Both the position numbers and the translations under genes were made by a program. This document shows, one piece after another, positions 1 through 8,999 of a stretch of DNA of 64,000 nt. Numbering within the stretch: the stretch's first letter is position 1; every line of letters starts with the position of its first letter. The notes under the pieces are model-generated. The model did no database searches. It was not told where the DNA came from and saw only the letters and a program-made list of their open reading frames with translations. This stretch comes from a bacterium (GTDB lineage: Bacteria; Krumholzibacteriota; Krumholzibacteriia; LZORAL124-64-63): NCBI GenBank assembly GCA_016719645.1, contig JADJYS010000002.1:186001-250000 (forward strand), written 5' to 3'.

Positions 1-845
1 TGGGGCTGCTGCACGAGGCGCTGGTGGCCGCCCTCTCGCCGGTGGCGTCGGTGGCGCTGGGCCTGTTCCTGCTGCCGATCGTCGAGCCGCGGGTCGGCGT
101 GTGCAGCGACCTGACGCTGATCGAGCTGTCGGACCTCAACCACCCGCTGCTCAAGCGGATGGCCCTGGAATCGCAGGGCACCTTCCACCACAGCCAGGTC
201 GTCGGCCAGCTGGCCGAGAACGCCGCCCGGGCGGTGGGCGCGAACTCCCTGCTGACGCGCGTCGGCGCGCTGTTCCACGACATCGGGAAGCTGAACAAGC
301 CCGAGTACTTCGTCGAGAACCAGGGGGGCGGTCCGAACAAGCACGACGACCTGAGCCCGAGCCTCAGCGCCCTGGTGGTCGCCGCCCACGTGAAGGACGG
401 CATCGCGCTGGCGCGCCAGTGGCGGCTGCCGGAGGCCGTGGTCGCCTTCATCCCCGAGCACCACGGCACGCACGTGATGAAGTTCTTCTACCACAAGGCC
501 CTGCAGAACGAGAGCAACGAGACGGTCAAGGTCGACGACTTCCGCTATCCCGGTCCGAAGCCGCAGAGCCGCGAGACGGCGATCCTGATGCTCGCCGACG
601 CCGTCGAGGCCGCCACGCGCGCGCTGGCGAAACCCACGCCCGGGCGCATCCGCGAGGTGGTCAAGCAGGTCGCCGACGAGCGCATGCTCTGCGGCGAGCT
701 GGACCACTGCGGCCTGACCCTGCGGGACATCGCCGCCGTGCGCGAGGCCTTCGTGCCGCTGCTGGCCGGGATCCACCACGCCCGCATCCCGTACCCCGGC
801 CAGCGCGAGCACGCCGACACGCCCCACGGCAGGGACTGGACATGA
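1..845 (+). CDS. pgpH: 7TM-HD cyclic-di-AMP phosphodiesterase PgpH/YqfF family, 3' part
   Basis: The gene enters from the left edge, so only the last membrane helix and the cytosolic HD domain are visible. The first 25 or so residues are hydrophobic (GLFLLPIVEP). The HD domain follows with FHHSQ, the metal-binding pair in ALFHDIGK (near base 275), then EHHGTH and a conserved ADAVEAATRAL segment. This arrangement is typical of the 7TMR-HD family, whose characterised members hydrolyse c-di-AMP. The stop codon overlaps the start of ybeY (ATGA), and pgpH-ybeY-CorC is a common gene order. The family assignment is firm; the c-di-AMP substrate is inferred from the family. Confidence 0.88.
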   Translation, partial: GLLHEALVAALSPVASVALGLFLLPIVEPRVGVCSDLTLIELSDLNHPLLKRMALESQGTFHHSQVVGQLAENAARAVGANSLLTRVGALFHDIGKLNKPEYFVENQGGGPNKHDDLSPSLSALVVAAHVKDGIALARQWRLPEAVVAFIPEHHGTHVMKFFYHKALQNESNETVKVDDFRYPGPKPQSRETAILMLADAVEAATRALAKPTPGRIREVVKQVADERMLCGELDHCGLTLRDIAAVREAFVPLLAGIHHARIPYPGQREHADTPHGRDWT

Positions 846-1393
846 GGCTGCTGACGGTGATCAGGCTCGCGGGCGACGCGGTCCCGGACGCCGCGGCGCG
901 GGACGAGCTGGCCGCGCTGGCCGAGCCGGTGGGCCCGGCGGACTGGACCGCCGAGCAGGTCTGGGTCGACGACGCGGAGATGGCCCGCCTCAACGGGCTC
1001 TACCGCGGCAAGCCGGAGCCCACGGACGTGCTGTCGTTCGGGAACCTGGTCGCCGCGGGCGAGGGCCCCCCCGCCGTGCGGGCGGGGGAGGGCCACGCCG
1101 CCTGCGACCTGTGGTGGGACGGCGCCGGGGACGAGCCGTGCGAGGACCCGGGCGACGCGGGCTCGCTCGTGATCGCGCCGGAGTTCGTGCGCCGCAGATG
1201 CGAGCTTCACGGCTGGGACGTCGCCGCGGAATTCGCGCTGCTGACGGTCCACGGCGCCCTGCACCTGCTGGGATGGGACCACGAGACGCCGCCCGAGGCG
1301 GCGGCCATGCGCGCCAGGGAGTCGGACCTGCTCGCCCGGCGGGGCCGGCCGCACCCGCTGGCGGGGGAGGAGGCGGACGATGGGCGCCGGTGA
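842..1393 (+). CDS. ybeY: Endoribonuclease YbeY
   Basis: This 183-residue protein carries the YbeY zinc signature HGALHLLGWDH, with His137, His141 and His147 as expected ligands. Upstream is the conserved NGLYRGKPEPTDVLSF segment (usually N-x-x-Y-R-x-x-x-x-x-T-D-V-L-S-F). YbeY is a single-strand endoribonuclease involved in 16S rRNA 3' maturation and ribosome quality control. The ATG overlaps the pgpH stop, and the 3' end overlaps the next gene by 14 bases, so it is translationally coupled in the operon. It is a little longer than usual because of an insertion around residues 75-105 between the two motifs. Confidence 0.93.
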   Translation: MRLLTVIRLAGDAVPDAAARDELAALAEPVGPADWTAEQVWVDDAEMARLNGLYRGKPEPTDVLSFGNLVAAGEGPPAVRAGEGHAACDLWWDGAGDEPCEDPGDAGSLVIAPEFVRRRCELHGWDVAAEFALLTVHGALHLLGWDHETPPEAAAMRARESDLLARRGRPHPLAGEEADDGRR

Positions 1394-2687
1394 GTACGGG
1401 GTGACGGAACTGCTGGTCTTCGCGGCCGCCTACGCCTTCGCCATGCTGATGGTGGGCCTGCTGGCGGCCTACTCGCGCGTGGTCGGGCTCTACCGCAACG
1501 GCCTGCTGGATCCCGAGTCGCTCGGTCCGGGCCTGCGGCGCAGCCTCGAGGTCCCGCAGCGCCTGGCCGCGACCGCGGGGACGCTGCACCTGGCGGCGAC
1601 CGCCGTCGGCTGCCTGGCGGCCGGCCGCTGGGCGTCCGCGGCCTGGCCCGAGCCGGGCGGCCTGCGCTTCTACGCCACGGTCGCGCTGGGCGTGGCCGTG
1701 GCCTGGTCGCTGGGCGCCGCCCTGGCCAGATGGTCGGCCCGCAGCGCCGGCGTGGCGGCCGCGCGGCTGCAGGTGCGCGTCATGGCGCCGGCGGTCTGGC
1801 TGCTGCGCCCGTGGACGTCGCTGCTGATGGGCCTGGGCGCCCGCCCCGAGGACACGCTGCCCGGCGCCGACGCCGGCTCCCAGCTGAGCGCCGGCGAGAT
1901 CCGCAGCCTCATCGACGACCAGCAGGACGGGGTCAGCCTGGAGCACGACGAGCGCGAGATGATCCAGAGCATCTTCGATTTCCGGGAGACGGCGGTGCGG
2001 GAGATCATGGTCCCGCGCATCGACATGGTCGCCCTGGACGCCGGCTGTCCGGTCCGCGAGGCCGTGCGCGCCGTGGAGGAGTGCCGCCACTCGCGCATCC
2101 CCCTCTACGAGGGCGGCATCGACCGCGTCGTGGGCCTGCTCTACGCCAAGGACCTGCTGTCGCTGGTGGACGGCGAGGGACTGCGCGACGGCGACCGCAA
2201 GGTCGGCGGCCTGGCGCGTCCCGCCTATTTCATTCCCGAGAGCAAGCGGCTCGACGAGGTCCTGGCGGAGTTCCGCTCCCAGCGCATCCACATGGCGGTG
2301 GTCATCGACGAGTACGGCGGCACCGCCGGCCTGGTCACGCTCGAGGACGTGCTCGAGGAGATCGTCGGCGAGATCGAGGACGAGTTCGACGAGGAGGAGT
2401 CGCTCTTCACCTGGCTCGACGACCGCTCGCTGCGCGTCGACCCCAAGATCAACCTCGAGGACCTGCAGGACGTGCTGGGCGTCGAACTGCCCCTGGGCGA
2501 GGGCAGCGAAACGCTGGCGGGCCTGATCTACGAAGCCGCGGGCCGGGTGCCGGAGCAGGGCGACCGCGTGGCCGTCGCCGGGCTCGAGGTCGAGGTCGAG
2601 CGGGTCGAGGACCGGCGCATCATGCAGGTCCGCCTCGCGTCGCCGTCCCCGCTGCCGGGCCGCAACCCGAAAGAGGCGCCGGAATGA
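1380..2687 (+). CDS. CBS-pair membrane protein of the CorC/HlyC (CNNM-like) family
   Basis: The 435-residue protein has a hydrophobic N-terminal third (helices near 10-33, 62-82 and 95-116) resembling a divergent DUF21/CNNM membrane domain. A CBS pair follows: DFRETAVREIMVPRIDMVAL near residue 200 and a second repeat containing EYGGTAGLVTLEDVLEEIVG. The C-terminal CorC_HlyC transporter-associated domain begins near residue 345 (DGRIN-like region RVDPKINLEDL). Family members take part in Mg2+/Co2+ handling, often by efflux. The mgtE gene two positions downstream fits divalent-cation homeostasis. The direction of transport cannot be told from sequence. Confidence 0.85.
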   Translation: MGAGEYGVTELLVFAAAYAFAMLMVGLLAAYSRVVGLYRNGLLDPESLGPGLRRSLEVPQRLAATAGTLHLAATAVGCLAAGRWASAAWPEPGGLRFYATVALGVAVAWSLGAALARWSARSAGVAAARLQVRVMAPAVWLLRPWTSLLMGLGARPEDTLPGADAGSQLSAGEIRSLIDDQQDGVSLEHDEREMIQSIFDFRETAVREIMVPRIDMVALDAGCPVREAVRAVEECRHSRIPLYEGGIDRVVGLLYAKDLLSLVDGEGLRDGDRKVGGLARPAYFIPESKRLDEVLAEFRSQRIHMAVVIDEYGGTAGLVTLEDVLEEIVGEIEDEFDEEESLFTWLDDRSLRVDPKINLEDLQDVLGVELPLGEGSETLAGLIYEAAGRVPEQGDRVAVAGLEVEVERVEDRRIMQVRLASPSPLPGRNPKEAPE

Positions 2688-3346
2688 CCTCGCGCCTGAA
2701 GCAGTACTTCCTGACCGGGCTGCTGACGATCGCGCCGGCGGCGATCACCGGCGCGATCCTGTGGCGGGTCTACCTGCTGGTCGACCGCGCGCTGCGGCCC
2801 GGTCTCGAGCGCTTCCCCTACCTGCGCGACCACCTGCCGCCGTTCCTGATCACGCTGATGGGCGTGATCGGCAGCCTGATCGTGGTGGTGCTGATCGGCC
2901 TGGTCACGCGCACCCTCATCGGCGTGGCCATGTTCGGCGCGGTCGACCGCCTGGTCGCCCGCATCCCGGTCATCAAGAGCGTGTTCGGGGCCGTCAAGCA
3001 GGTCTCCGAGGTGCTGCTCGCCGACAACCGCCAGGCGTTCCAGAAGGTGGTCGCCTTCGAGTACCCCCGCCGCGGCCTCTACTCGCTGGGGTTCGTCACC
3101 CAGGACGAACCGGCGCGGTCGCTGACGCACGTCTTCCTGCCGACCACCCCCAACCCCACCTCGGGGTTCCTGCTGCTGATCCCGCGCGAGCAGACGACGG
3201 CGCTGCCGCTGACGGTCGAGGAGGGCATCCGCCTGATCATCTCGGGGGGGGCGGTGCTCGAGGCCGGCCGCGGCCGCGTGATCGACGAGGCCCTGGCGCG
3301 CGCCGCCGCCGCGGCGACGCGCGGGGATGGGGGGGGCGCCCCATGA
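2684..3346 (+). CDS. DUF502 family integral membrane protein
   Basis: This 220-residue protein starts with LKQYFLTGLLTIAPAAIT, the hallmark opening of the DUF502 family. It has two membrane helices (about residues 9-30 and 50-76) and the conserved segments IPVIKSVFGAVKQV and TTPNPTSGFLLLIP. The last of these is the best-conserved stretch of the family. Function is unknown; homologues sit in the bacterial inner membrane and are required for membrane-linked processes in plastids and some bacteria. The ATG overlaps the previous stop (ATGA) and the stop overlaps mgtE. Confidence 0.85.
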   Translation: MTSRLKQYFLTGLLTIAPAAITGAILWRVYLLVDRALRPGLERFPYLRDHLPPFLITLMGVIGSLIVVVLIGLVTRTLIGVAMFGAVDRLVARIPVIKSVFGAVKQVSEVLLADNRQAFQKVVAFEYPRRGLYSLGFVTQDEPARSLTHVFLPTTPNPTSGFLLLIPREQTTALPLTVEEGIRLIISGGAVLEAGRGRVIDEALARAAAAATRGDGGGAP

Positions 3347-4758
3347 GCGACCCGAAGCTCGAGCCCGGCGCCGAGACGAACGAGGCCGAGGAGACCCTGC
3401 TCGACGCCAGCAAGCTCGAGGAGCAGTGGCACGGCTACGCCGAGCTGTTCGAGCGGCAGCTGCGCGAGGGCGACCTGGAGGAGCTGCGCCGCACGGCCGC
3501 CGCCCTCTCGCCCGGCGACCTCTCGGAGAGCCTGCGCTACCTCGGCGTCGACGACACCGCGCGCGTGCTGCAGCTGCTGCCGCCCGACCTCGTCGCCGAC
3601 GTGCTGGCCGAGATCGACCAGTACAGCGTCTCGGCCCTGCTGCAGCTGCTGGACATCGAGGCCATCGCCGACCTCATCGAGGAGATGCCCTCGGACGAGG
3701 CGGCCGACTTCGTCGGCGAGCTGGAGGACGACCAGGCCCGCGAGATCCTCGCGGCGATGGAGCCGGCCGAGCGCCAGGACGTCGCCGAGCTGCTCCGCTA
3801 CGAGCCGGACACCGCCGGCGGCCTGATGGCCAAGGAATTCATCGCGGTGCCGCAGGACGCCACGATCATGCAGGCGGTCGACGCCGTGCGCGCCGTCGAG
3901 GCGGACGACCGCGAGGGGCTGCACTTCGTCTTCGTGGTCGACGGCGACGGCTGCCCCGCCGGGCGCATCCCGCTGGTGACGATGCTGCTGCAGCCCTGGT
4001 CGACCCCGGTCGACACGATCATGGAGCGCGACCCGCTGCGCGTCTCGGTGGACCTCGACCAGGAGGACGTGGCCCTCTACGTGCAGACGCACGACCTGGT
4101 CACCCTGCCGGTCGTCGACGCCGCGGGCCGGCTGGTGGGCGTCATCCAGGCCGACGACGTGATCGACGTCCTGGAGGAGGAGGCGACCGAGGACTACGGA
4201 CTGCTCGCCGGCACCAGCGAGGAGCTGGGCGAGACCTCGCCCGTGCGCGTCGCCCGCGCCCGCCTGCCCTGGCTGCTCGGCGCCCTGGCCGGCGAGATGG
4301 CGACGATGCAGATCATGAAGCACCACCAGGCGACCATCACCACCACCGTGGCGCTGACCTTCTTCCTGCCGGCGATCATGGCCATGGGCGGCAACACCGG
4401 CATCCAGACCTCCTCGGTGGTGGTGCGCGGCCTGGCCACCGGCGAGGTCAGCATCTACCGCATCGGCCGCTACCTCATGCGCGAGCTGGGCACCGCCCTG
4501 CTGACGGGCTCCCTGATCTCGGCCTGCGTGATGGTCGCCGCGCGCCTGCTGCTCGGGGACATGGAGGTGGCGGTCGTGCTGACCATCGCCATGATGACCG
4601 TGATCCTCAGCGCGGCGATGATCGGCACGACCATCCCGCTGCTGCTCTACCGGGCCGGCGCCGACCCGGCCATCGCCACCGGGCCGTTCATCACCATGTC
4701 GAACGACTTCATCGCCGTGATGATCTACCTGGGCATGGCTTCCCTGCTCATCCGCTGA
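3343..4758 (+). CDS. mgtE: Magnesium transporter MgtE
   Basis: The 471 residues have the full MgtE layout. The helical N domain (about 25-150) contains LIEEMPSDEAADFVGEL. The CBS pair (about 160-285) carries the linker DTAGGLMAKEFIAVP. The C-terminal five-helix channel (about 300-471) contains AIMAMGGNTGIQTSSVVVRGLATGE and ends NDFIAVMIYLGMA. Channel opening is gated by Mg2+ bound between the N and CBS domains. The ATG overlaps the DUF502 stop. With the upstream CorC-like protein it makes a divalent-metal pair inside a housekeeping operon. Confidence 0.95.
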   Translation: MSDPKLEPGAETNEAEETLLDASKLEEQWHGYAELFERQLREGDLEELRRTAAALSPGDLSESLRYLGVDDTARVLQLLPPDLVADVLAEIDQYSVSALLQLLDIEAIADLIEEMPSDEAADFVGELEDDQAREILAAMEPAERQDVAELLRYEPDTAGGLMAKEFIAVPQDATIMQAVDAVRAVEADDREGLHFVFVVDGDGCPAGRIPLVTMLLQPWSTPVDTIMERDPLRVSVDLDQEDVALYVQTHDLVTLPVVDAAGRLVGVIQADDVIDVLEEEATEDYGLLAGTSEELGETSPVRVARARLPWLLGALAGEMATMQIMKHHQATITTTVALTFFLPAIMAMGGNTGIQTSSVVVRGLATGEVSIYRIGRYLMRELGTALLTGSLISACVMVAARLLLGDMEVAVVLTIAMMTVILSAAMIGTTIPLLLYRAGADPAIATGPFITMSNDFIAVMIYLGMASLLIR

Positions 4759-4769
4759 CGGGGGGCGAC

Positions 4770-5570
4770 GTGCCGGTCCTGCCGCAACCCGTCGTCCACT
4801 CCCGGGCCGTGGTGCTGCGGGCCTGGCCCAGCGGCGAGACCAGCGTGGTCGCCTCGCTGCTGACCGAGGCGCGGGGCTACGTGCGGGTCATCGCCAAGGG
4901 CGCGCGCCAGGGCCTGTCGCGCCTGCAGCCCCTGGTCGGGCCCGGCCGCCTGGTGGAGGTGGAGTTCGGCTGGAGCCCCGGGCGGGAGCTGCAGTACCTC
5001 AAGGGCGGCTCCCTGCTGCTCGACCCCCTGCTCGACGCCAACAGCCTCGAACGCACCGCCTACGCCCTGTCGGCCCTGGAGCTGGCCGACCGCTGCCGGC
5101 CCAGCGGCGTGCGCGAGACGGGCCTGTTTGGCCTTTGCCGCCGCTACCTGGAGATGCTATCATCCTGCGCGGCGGGGGACGAGGCCCCGCTTTTTTACGC
5201 CTTCGAGACGGCGCTGCTGGAGCTGCAGGGGATCGCGCCGGAGCTGGCGGCCTGCGCCGCCTGCGGCGGCGGCCTCGAGGCGCCGGGTTGCCGGTTCAGC
5301 CCGGCCGCCGGGGGCGCGGTCTGCGGCGCGTGCGCCGGGGCGGACGACCGGCCGCTCGCGCCCGAGACGCTGGCGGCCCTGCGGTCGCTGGGCGGCGCCG
5401 CGCCGGAGCGGTCCTCGCGGCGGACCTCCCGCGAAACGGGGATCCTGCTGCACCGCTTCCTGACCTATCACCTGCCGGAGTACCGCCTGCCCGCGGGCCT
5501 GGAGCTGCTGCGCGCGGCGCGGAGCGCCGACGCCGCGGCCGCGGCCGCAAAGGACGACGAGCCATGCTGA
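4770..5570 (+). CDS. recO: DNA repair protein RecO
   Basis: The 266-residue product begins with an OB fold (SRAVVLRAWPSGETSVVASLLT ... VIAKGARQG), followed by a helical domain and a zinc-finger-like CAAC...C..CGAC cluster near residues 150-180. This is the RecO layout. RecO, with RecR, loads RecA onto SSB-coated gaps. The start chosen is GTG at 4770, 11 bases after the mgtE stop, because no ATG precedes the conserved N terminus and a G-rich segment (gggggcgac) sits just upstream. The stop codon overlaps the glyQ start region by seven bases. Confidence 0.88.
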   Translation: MPVLPQPVVHSRAVVLRAWPSGETSVVASLLTEARGYVRVIAKGARQGLSRLQPLVGPGRLVEVEFGWSPGRELQYLKGGSLLLDPLLDANSLERTAYALSALELADRCRPSGVRETGLFGLCRRYLEMLSSCAAGDEAPLFYAFETALLELQGIAPELAACAACGGGLEAPGCRFSPAAGGAVCGACAGADDRPLAPETLAALRSLGGAAPERSSRRTSRETGILLHRFLTYHLPEYRLPAGLELLRAARSADAAAAAAKDDEPC

Positions 5571-6451
5571 GCTACCAGGAGATGATCGCCGGCCTCCAGA
5601 GGTTCTGGATGGACCAGGGCTGCGTCATCATCCAGCCCTACAACTCCGAAGTGGGCGCCGGCACCTTCAACCCGGCCACCTTCCTGCGCTGCCTCGGGCC
5701 CGAGCCCTGGAAGGTCGCCTACGTCGAGCCGAGCCGCCGGCCCAAGGACGGCCGCTACCTCGAGAATCCGAACCGCGTCCAGCAGTTCCTGCAGTACCAG
5801 GTGATCCTGAAGCCGAACCCGGCGGACTCGCAGGGCCTGTACCTGGAGTCGCTGCGCGCCATCGGCATCGAGCCGCGCGAGCACGACATCCGCTTCGTGG
5901 AGGACGACTGGGAGTCGCCGACCCTGGGCGCCAGCGGGCTGGGCTGGGAGGTCTGGATCGACGGCATGGAGATCTCGCAGTTCACCTACTTCCAGCAGGT
6001 GGGCGGGCTGCGCCTGAACCCGGTGTCGGTCGAGCTGACCTACGGCCTGCTGCGGCTGGCCATGTACATCCAGGGCGTCGGGCACGTGAAGGACCTGCTG
6101 TGGGGCGGGGGCCTGACCTGGGGCGACGTGCAGGGCCAGTTCGAGCAGGAGTTCTCCGCCTTCAACTTCGAGCACGCCGACGTCGAGATGTACCGACGGC
6201 ACTTCGACGACCGCGAGGCCGAGGCGCTGCGCCTGGTCGAGGCGGGCCTGGTCTACCCGGCCTACGACGCGGTGATCAAGTGCAGCCACCTCTTCAACCT
6301 GCTGGAGGCGCGCGGCGCCATCTCCGTCACCGAGCGGACCGGCTACATCAAGCGCGTGCGCGTGCTCTCCCGCCGCGTCGCGCAGGCCTACCTGGAGAAG
6401 CGGGAGGCCATGGGCTTCCCCCTGCTGCGCCGCGAGGAGGAGACCCGATGA
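5564..6451 (+). CDS. glyQ: Glycyl-tRNA synthetase alpha subunit
   Basis: This 295-residue protein is a close match to bacterial GlyQ throughout: YQEMIAGLQRFWMDQGCVI at the start, GAGTFNPATFLR, YVEPSRRPKDGRYGENPNR-like segment (ENPNRVQQFLQYQV), and GWEVWIDGMEISQFTYFQQVGG. The alpha subunit holds the class II catalytic core of the alpha2beta2 enzyme and activates glycine. It overlaps recO upstream, and its stop overlaps the glyS ATG, which couples translation of the two subunits. Confidence 0.97.
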   Translation: MLSYQEMIAGLQRFWMDQGCVIIQPYNSEVGAGTFNPATFLRCLGPEPWKVAYVEPSRRPKDGRYLENPNRVQQFLQYQVILKPNPADSQGLYLESLRAIGIEPREHDIRFVEDDWESPTLGASGLGWEVWIDGMEISQFTYFQQVGGLRLNPVSVELTYGLLRLAMYIQGVGHVKDLLWGGGLTWGDVQGQFEQEFSAFNFEHADVEMYRRHFDDREAEALRLVEAGLVYPAYDAVIKCSHLFNLLEARGAISVTERTGYIKRVRVLSRRVAQAYLEKREAMGFPLLRREEETR

Positions 6452-8628
6452 CCGGTGCGAGGATGCTCCCGTTCCTGTTCGAGATCGGCACCGACGAGCT
6501 GCCGGCCCGCTTCCTGCCCGTCGAGCGCCAGCACGTGGCCGCGGGCTTCGCGGCCCTGCTGGACGAGCTGTCGCTGGCGCACCGCGGCCTGCGGGTGCTG
6601 GCCACGCCGCGCCGGCTCGCCGTGCTGGTCGAGGCCCTCGCCGAGCGCCAGGCCGACCGCGTCGTCGAGGTCAAGGGGCCCCCGCTGTCGGCGGCCCGCG
6701 GCGCGGACGGCGCGCCCACCCCGGCCGCCCTGGGTTTCGCCCGCAAGAACGGCGTCGAGATCGGCGACTGCCTGGAGCTGGGCGACGGCAAGGGCGGCGC
6801 CTTCCTGGGCGTGCGCCGCACGCTGGCCGGCCGCACCGCCGCCGACCTGCTGGCCGAGCGCCTGCCCGGGCTGCTGACGTCGATCCCCTTCCCCAAGACG
6901 ATGCACTGGGGGACCTCCGACTTCGAGTACGCGCGGCCCGTCCAGTGGCTGGTGGCCCTGCTCGGCGACCAGGTGCTGCCGCTGGAGTTCGCCGGCCTGC
7001 GCGCCGGCCGCGTCTCGCGGGGGCACCGCACCCTGGCCGAAGGCGCGCCGGTCGAGATCGCCGCGCCCGGCGCGTACCTCGCGGCGCTGCGGGCCTGCGG
7101 CGTGGAGCCGGACCAGGACGAGCGCCGCCGCGTCGTGCGCGAGGGCGGGGAGCGGCTGGCGCGCGAAGCCGGCGGCCAGGTCGTCCAGGACGAGGAGCTG
7201 CTGCAGGAGGTCACCGACCTGCTGGAACACCCCACGCCCTTCCTCGGCGCCATCCCCGAGTCCTACTTCGCCCTGCCGGACGAGGTGATCGTCACCGCCC
7301 TGAAGTCCCACCAGCGCTACTTCGCGGTGCGCCGCGGCGACGGCGGCGGCCTGCTGCCGGTCTTCTTCGCGGTGCGCGACGGCGACGGCACCGCCCTGGA
7401 CAACGTGGTCCGCGGGAACGAGAAGGTGCTCAACGCGCGGCTCAACGACGCCCTGTTCTACTGGCGCGGCGACCTGAAGCTCACGCCCGACCAGCACACC
7501 GCCCGCCTCGCGGACGTGACCTGGCTCGAGGGCTACGGCTCGGTGCTGGACAAGGTGGGCCGCGTGGGCCGCCTGGTGGAGAGCCTCTGGGCCGGGGGTC
7601 TGGGCGACGGCGGGGCGCCGCCGCCGGCGCTGATCCGCGCCGCGCGGATCTGCAAGTTCGACCTCGTCACCGAGATGATCCGCGACGGCAAGGAGTTCAC
7701 GAAGCTCGAGGGCACCATCGGCGCCCGCTACGCCGCGGCGTCGGGGGAGCCGCCCGCCGTGTGCGCGCTGCTCGAGGAGTACTACCGGCCCCGCTCGGCC
7801 GCGGACGGGCTGCCCGCCGGCGCGGCCGCCGCCGCGCTGGCCGCCGCCGACCGGCTGGACACCCTGGCGGGCTGCTGGCTGGCCGGGTTCGCGCCGACCG
7901 GCGCCAAGGACCCCTACGCGCTGCGCCGCCACACCCTGGCCGTGCAGCGCATCCTGATGGACCGCGGCGCGCGCATCGACCTCGCCGCCGCCGTGGCGGC
8001 GGCCCTGGCGGGCTACGCGGCCCTGGCCGACGCGGACCGCCGCGCCCTCGCGCTCGGCGAGATCCTGCTGTTCGCGCGCACCCGGCTGGAGGGCCAGCTG
8101 GTGGCCGGCGGCATCTCGCCGGAGGCCGTGCGGGCCGTGCTGGCCGCCCACGGGAACGACCCGACCGACGCCGCCGCCTGGGCCCGCGCCCTGGACGGGT
8201 TCCGGGAGCAGGCGGACTTCCTGCTGCTCGCCAAGGGCTTCAAGCGCTGCCGCAACATCCTGGAGGGCCGCACCCTCGCCGGGGCGGCGCTCGCCGCCTG
8301 TGCAGAGCGCTGGCTGGCGGGAGGGGGCACCCCCGACGGCCGGGGGTTCGACGGGCTGCCCGAGCCGGCCGAAACCGCCCTGGCCGCCGCGGTGGCCGCC
8401 GCCGTCCCGGACCTGCTCGCCTCGCGGGAGTCGGGGGACTACATCGGGGTCTTCCGGGCCCTTTCGGCCCTGGGACCGGCCATCGACGGGTTCTTCGAGA
8501 CGGTCCGGGTCAACGCCGACCAGGCCGACCTGCGGGACCTGCGCCACGCCTTCCTGCGCGAGGTCTACGGGCTCTTCGCCCAGTTCGCCGACTTCAGCGA
8601 GGTGGCCCCGCTGGAATCCGCCTCCTGA
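6448..8628 (+). CDS. glyS: Glycyl-tRNA synthetase beta subunit
   Basis: The 726-residue protein opens with the GlyS signature FEIGTDELPARFLP and contains FPKTMHWG, RGHRTLAEG-type and SHQRYFAV segments. The HD-like region with KFDLVTEMI and the C-terminal tRNA-binding region (FFETVRVNADQADLRDLR) follow. Length is slightly above the usual 690. The beta subunit supplies tRNA binding to the alpha catalytic subunit. It is the last gene of the operon: a strong stem-loop with a T run follows 24 bases after the stop. Confidence 0.96.
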   Translation: MTGARMLPFLFEIGTDELPARFLPVERQHVAAGFAALLDELSLAHRGLRVLATPRRLAVLVEALAERQADRVVEVKGPPLSAARGADGAPTPAALGFARKNGVEIGDCLELGDGKGGAFLGVRRTLAGRTAADLLAERLPGLLTSIPFPKTMHWGTSDFEYARPVQWLVALLGDQVLPLEFAGLRAGRVSRGHRTLAEGAPVEIAAPGAYLAALRACGVEPDQDERRRVVREGGERLAREAGGQVVQDEELLQEVTDLLEHPTPFLGAIPESYFALPDEVIVTALKSHQRYFAVRRGDGGGLLPVFFAVRDGDGTALDNVVRGNEKVLNARLNDALFYWRGDLKLTPDQHTARLADVTWLEGYGSVLDKVGRVGRLVESLWAGGLGDGGAPPPALIRAARICKFDLVTEMIRDGKEFTKLEGTIGARYAAASGEPPAVCALLEEYYRPRSAADGLPAGAAAAALAAADRLDTLAGCWLAGFAPTGAKDPYALRRHTLAVQRILMDRGARIDLAAAVAAALAGYAALADADRRALALGEILLFARTRLEGQLVAGGISPEAVRAVLAAHGNDPTDAAAWARALDGFREQADFLLLAKGFKRCRNILEGRTLAGAALAACAERWLAGGGTPDGRGFDGLPEPAETALAAAVAAAVPDLLASRESGDYIGVFRALSALGPAIDGFFETVRVNADQADLRDLRHAFLREVYGLFAQFADFSEVAPLESAS

Positions 8629-8652
8629 CCCAATCCGCCTCCTCCGCCGCCG

Positions 8653-8682
8653 GGGGCCCCGTCCGGGGCCCCTGTGATTTTT
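8653..8682 (+). terminator. Rho-independent terminator after glyS
   Basis: A perfect nine-base stem (GGGGCCCCG at 8653-8661 with CGGGGCCCC at 8664-8672) is followed by tgtgattttt. It closes the pgpH-glyS operon just upstream of the promoter of the envelope island. Confidence 0.8.
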
Positions 8683-8693
8683 GACATATGCTA

Positions 8694-8722
8694 TTGACTT
8701 GGGGGGGGGGCTTGGGTATGCT
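8694..8722 (+). promoter_or_regulatory. Sigma70-like promoter with a 10-G spacer tract
   Basis: The -35 element TTGACT (8694-8699) and the -10 element TATGCT (8717-8722) are separated by 17 bases. Ten of those bases are an uninterrupted G run (8701-8710). A second TTGACA at 8681-8686 overlaps the T run of the glyS terminator and has no matching -10. The promoter would drive the secreted protein at 9000 with a leader of roughly 270 bases. Slippage in the G run would change the -35/-10 spacing. Confidence 0.65.
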
Positions 8723-8999
8723 CACGCGTGCGACTCAAGGGCAAAAGCCTTTTCCGACGTGACGTTGCGCCCGACTCCACTCCAAGTAAGTCCCTATTAA
8801 CTTGACACGCTTGCTTGATTCGCGAGTCAAACCGTCACGGTCACAGAGGAAAAGACCCCTTCACAGCAAGCCCCCTGAGGCCAGTGACTGGAAGAGCTTT
8901 TGCCTGCACTGCTGGAGCCTTCGATCTTCCTGCGGGAACTCGAGGGCAATGCCTTTCACCTGCACCATTTGTTGACTTGTTCAACGATGGGGGGAAAGT

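Larger units (their letters stand above)
8629..8999. other. Intergenic region with long 5' leader of the envelope island
   Basis: This 371-base gap is visibly less GC-rich than its surroundings. It holds the glyS terminator, the promoter with the G10 tract and about 270 bases of leader. The leader contains an AAGGGC-AAAA-GCCTTT hairpin (about 8736-8752), a TTGAC...GTCAA dyad (8802-8829) and GTTGA-CTTGT-TCAAC (8971-8985), then the ribosome binding site GGGGGAAAGT before the ATG at 9000. I could not match the leader to a known riboswitch class. Confidence 0.6.

Noticed and set aside
990..2291. Long open frame on the - strand opposite the CorC-like gene, and many similar long frames throughout
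   Set aside because: High GC leaves antisense frames open; their translations are Arg/Ala/Gly/His-rich with no conserved motifs, while the + strand carries recognisable proteins.
8723..8800. Possible c-di-GMP (GEMM) riboswitch, from a GGCAAA-like stretch
   Set aside because: The second conserved block (GACGCAAAG-like) and the paired stems are missing.
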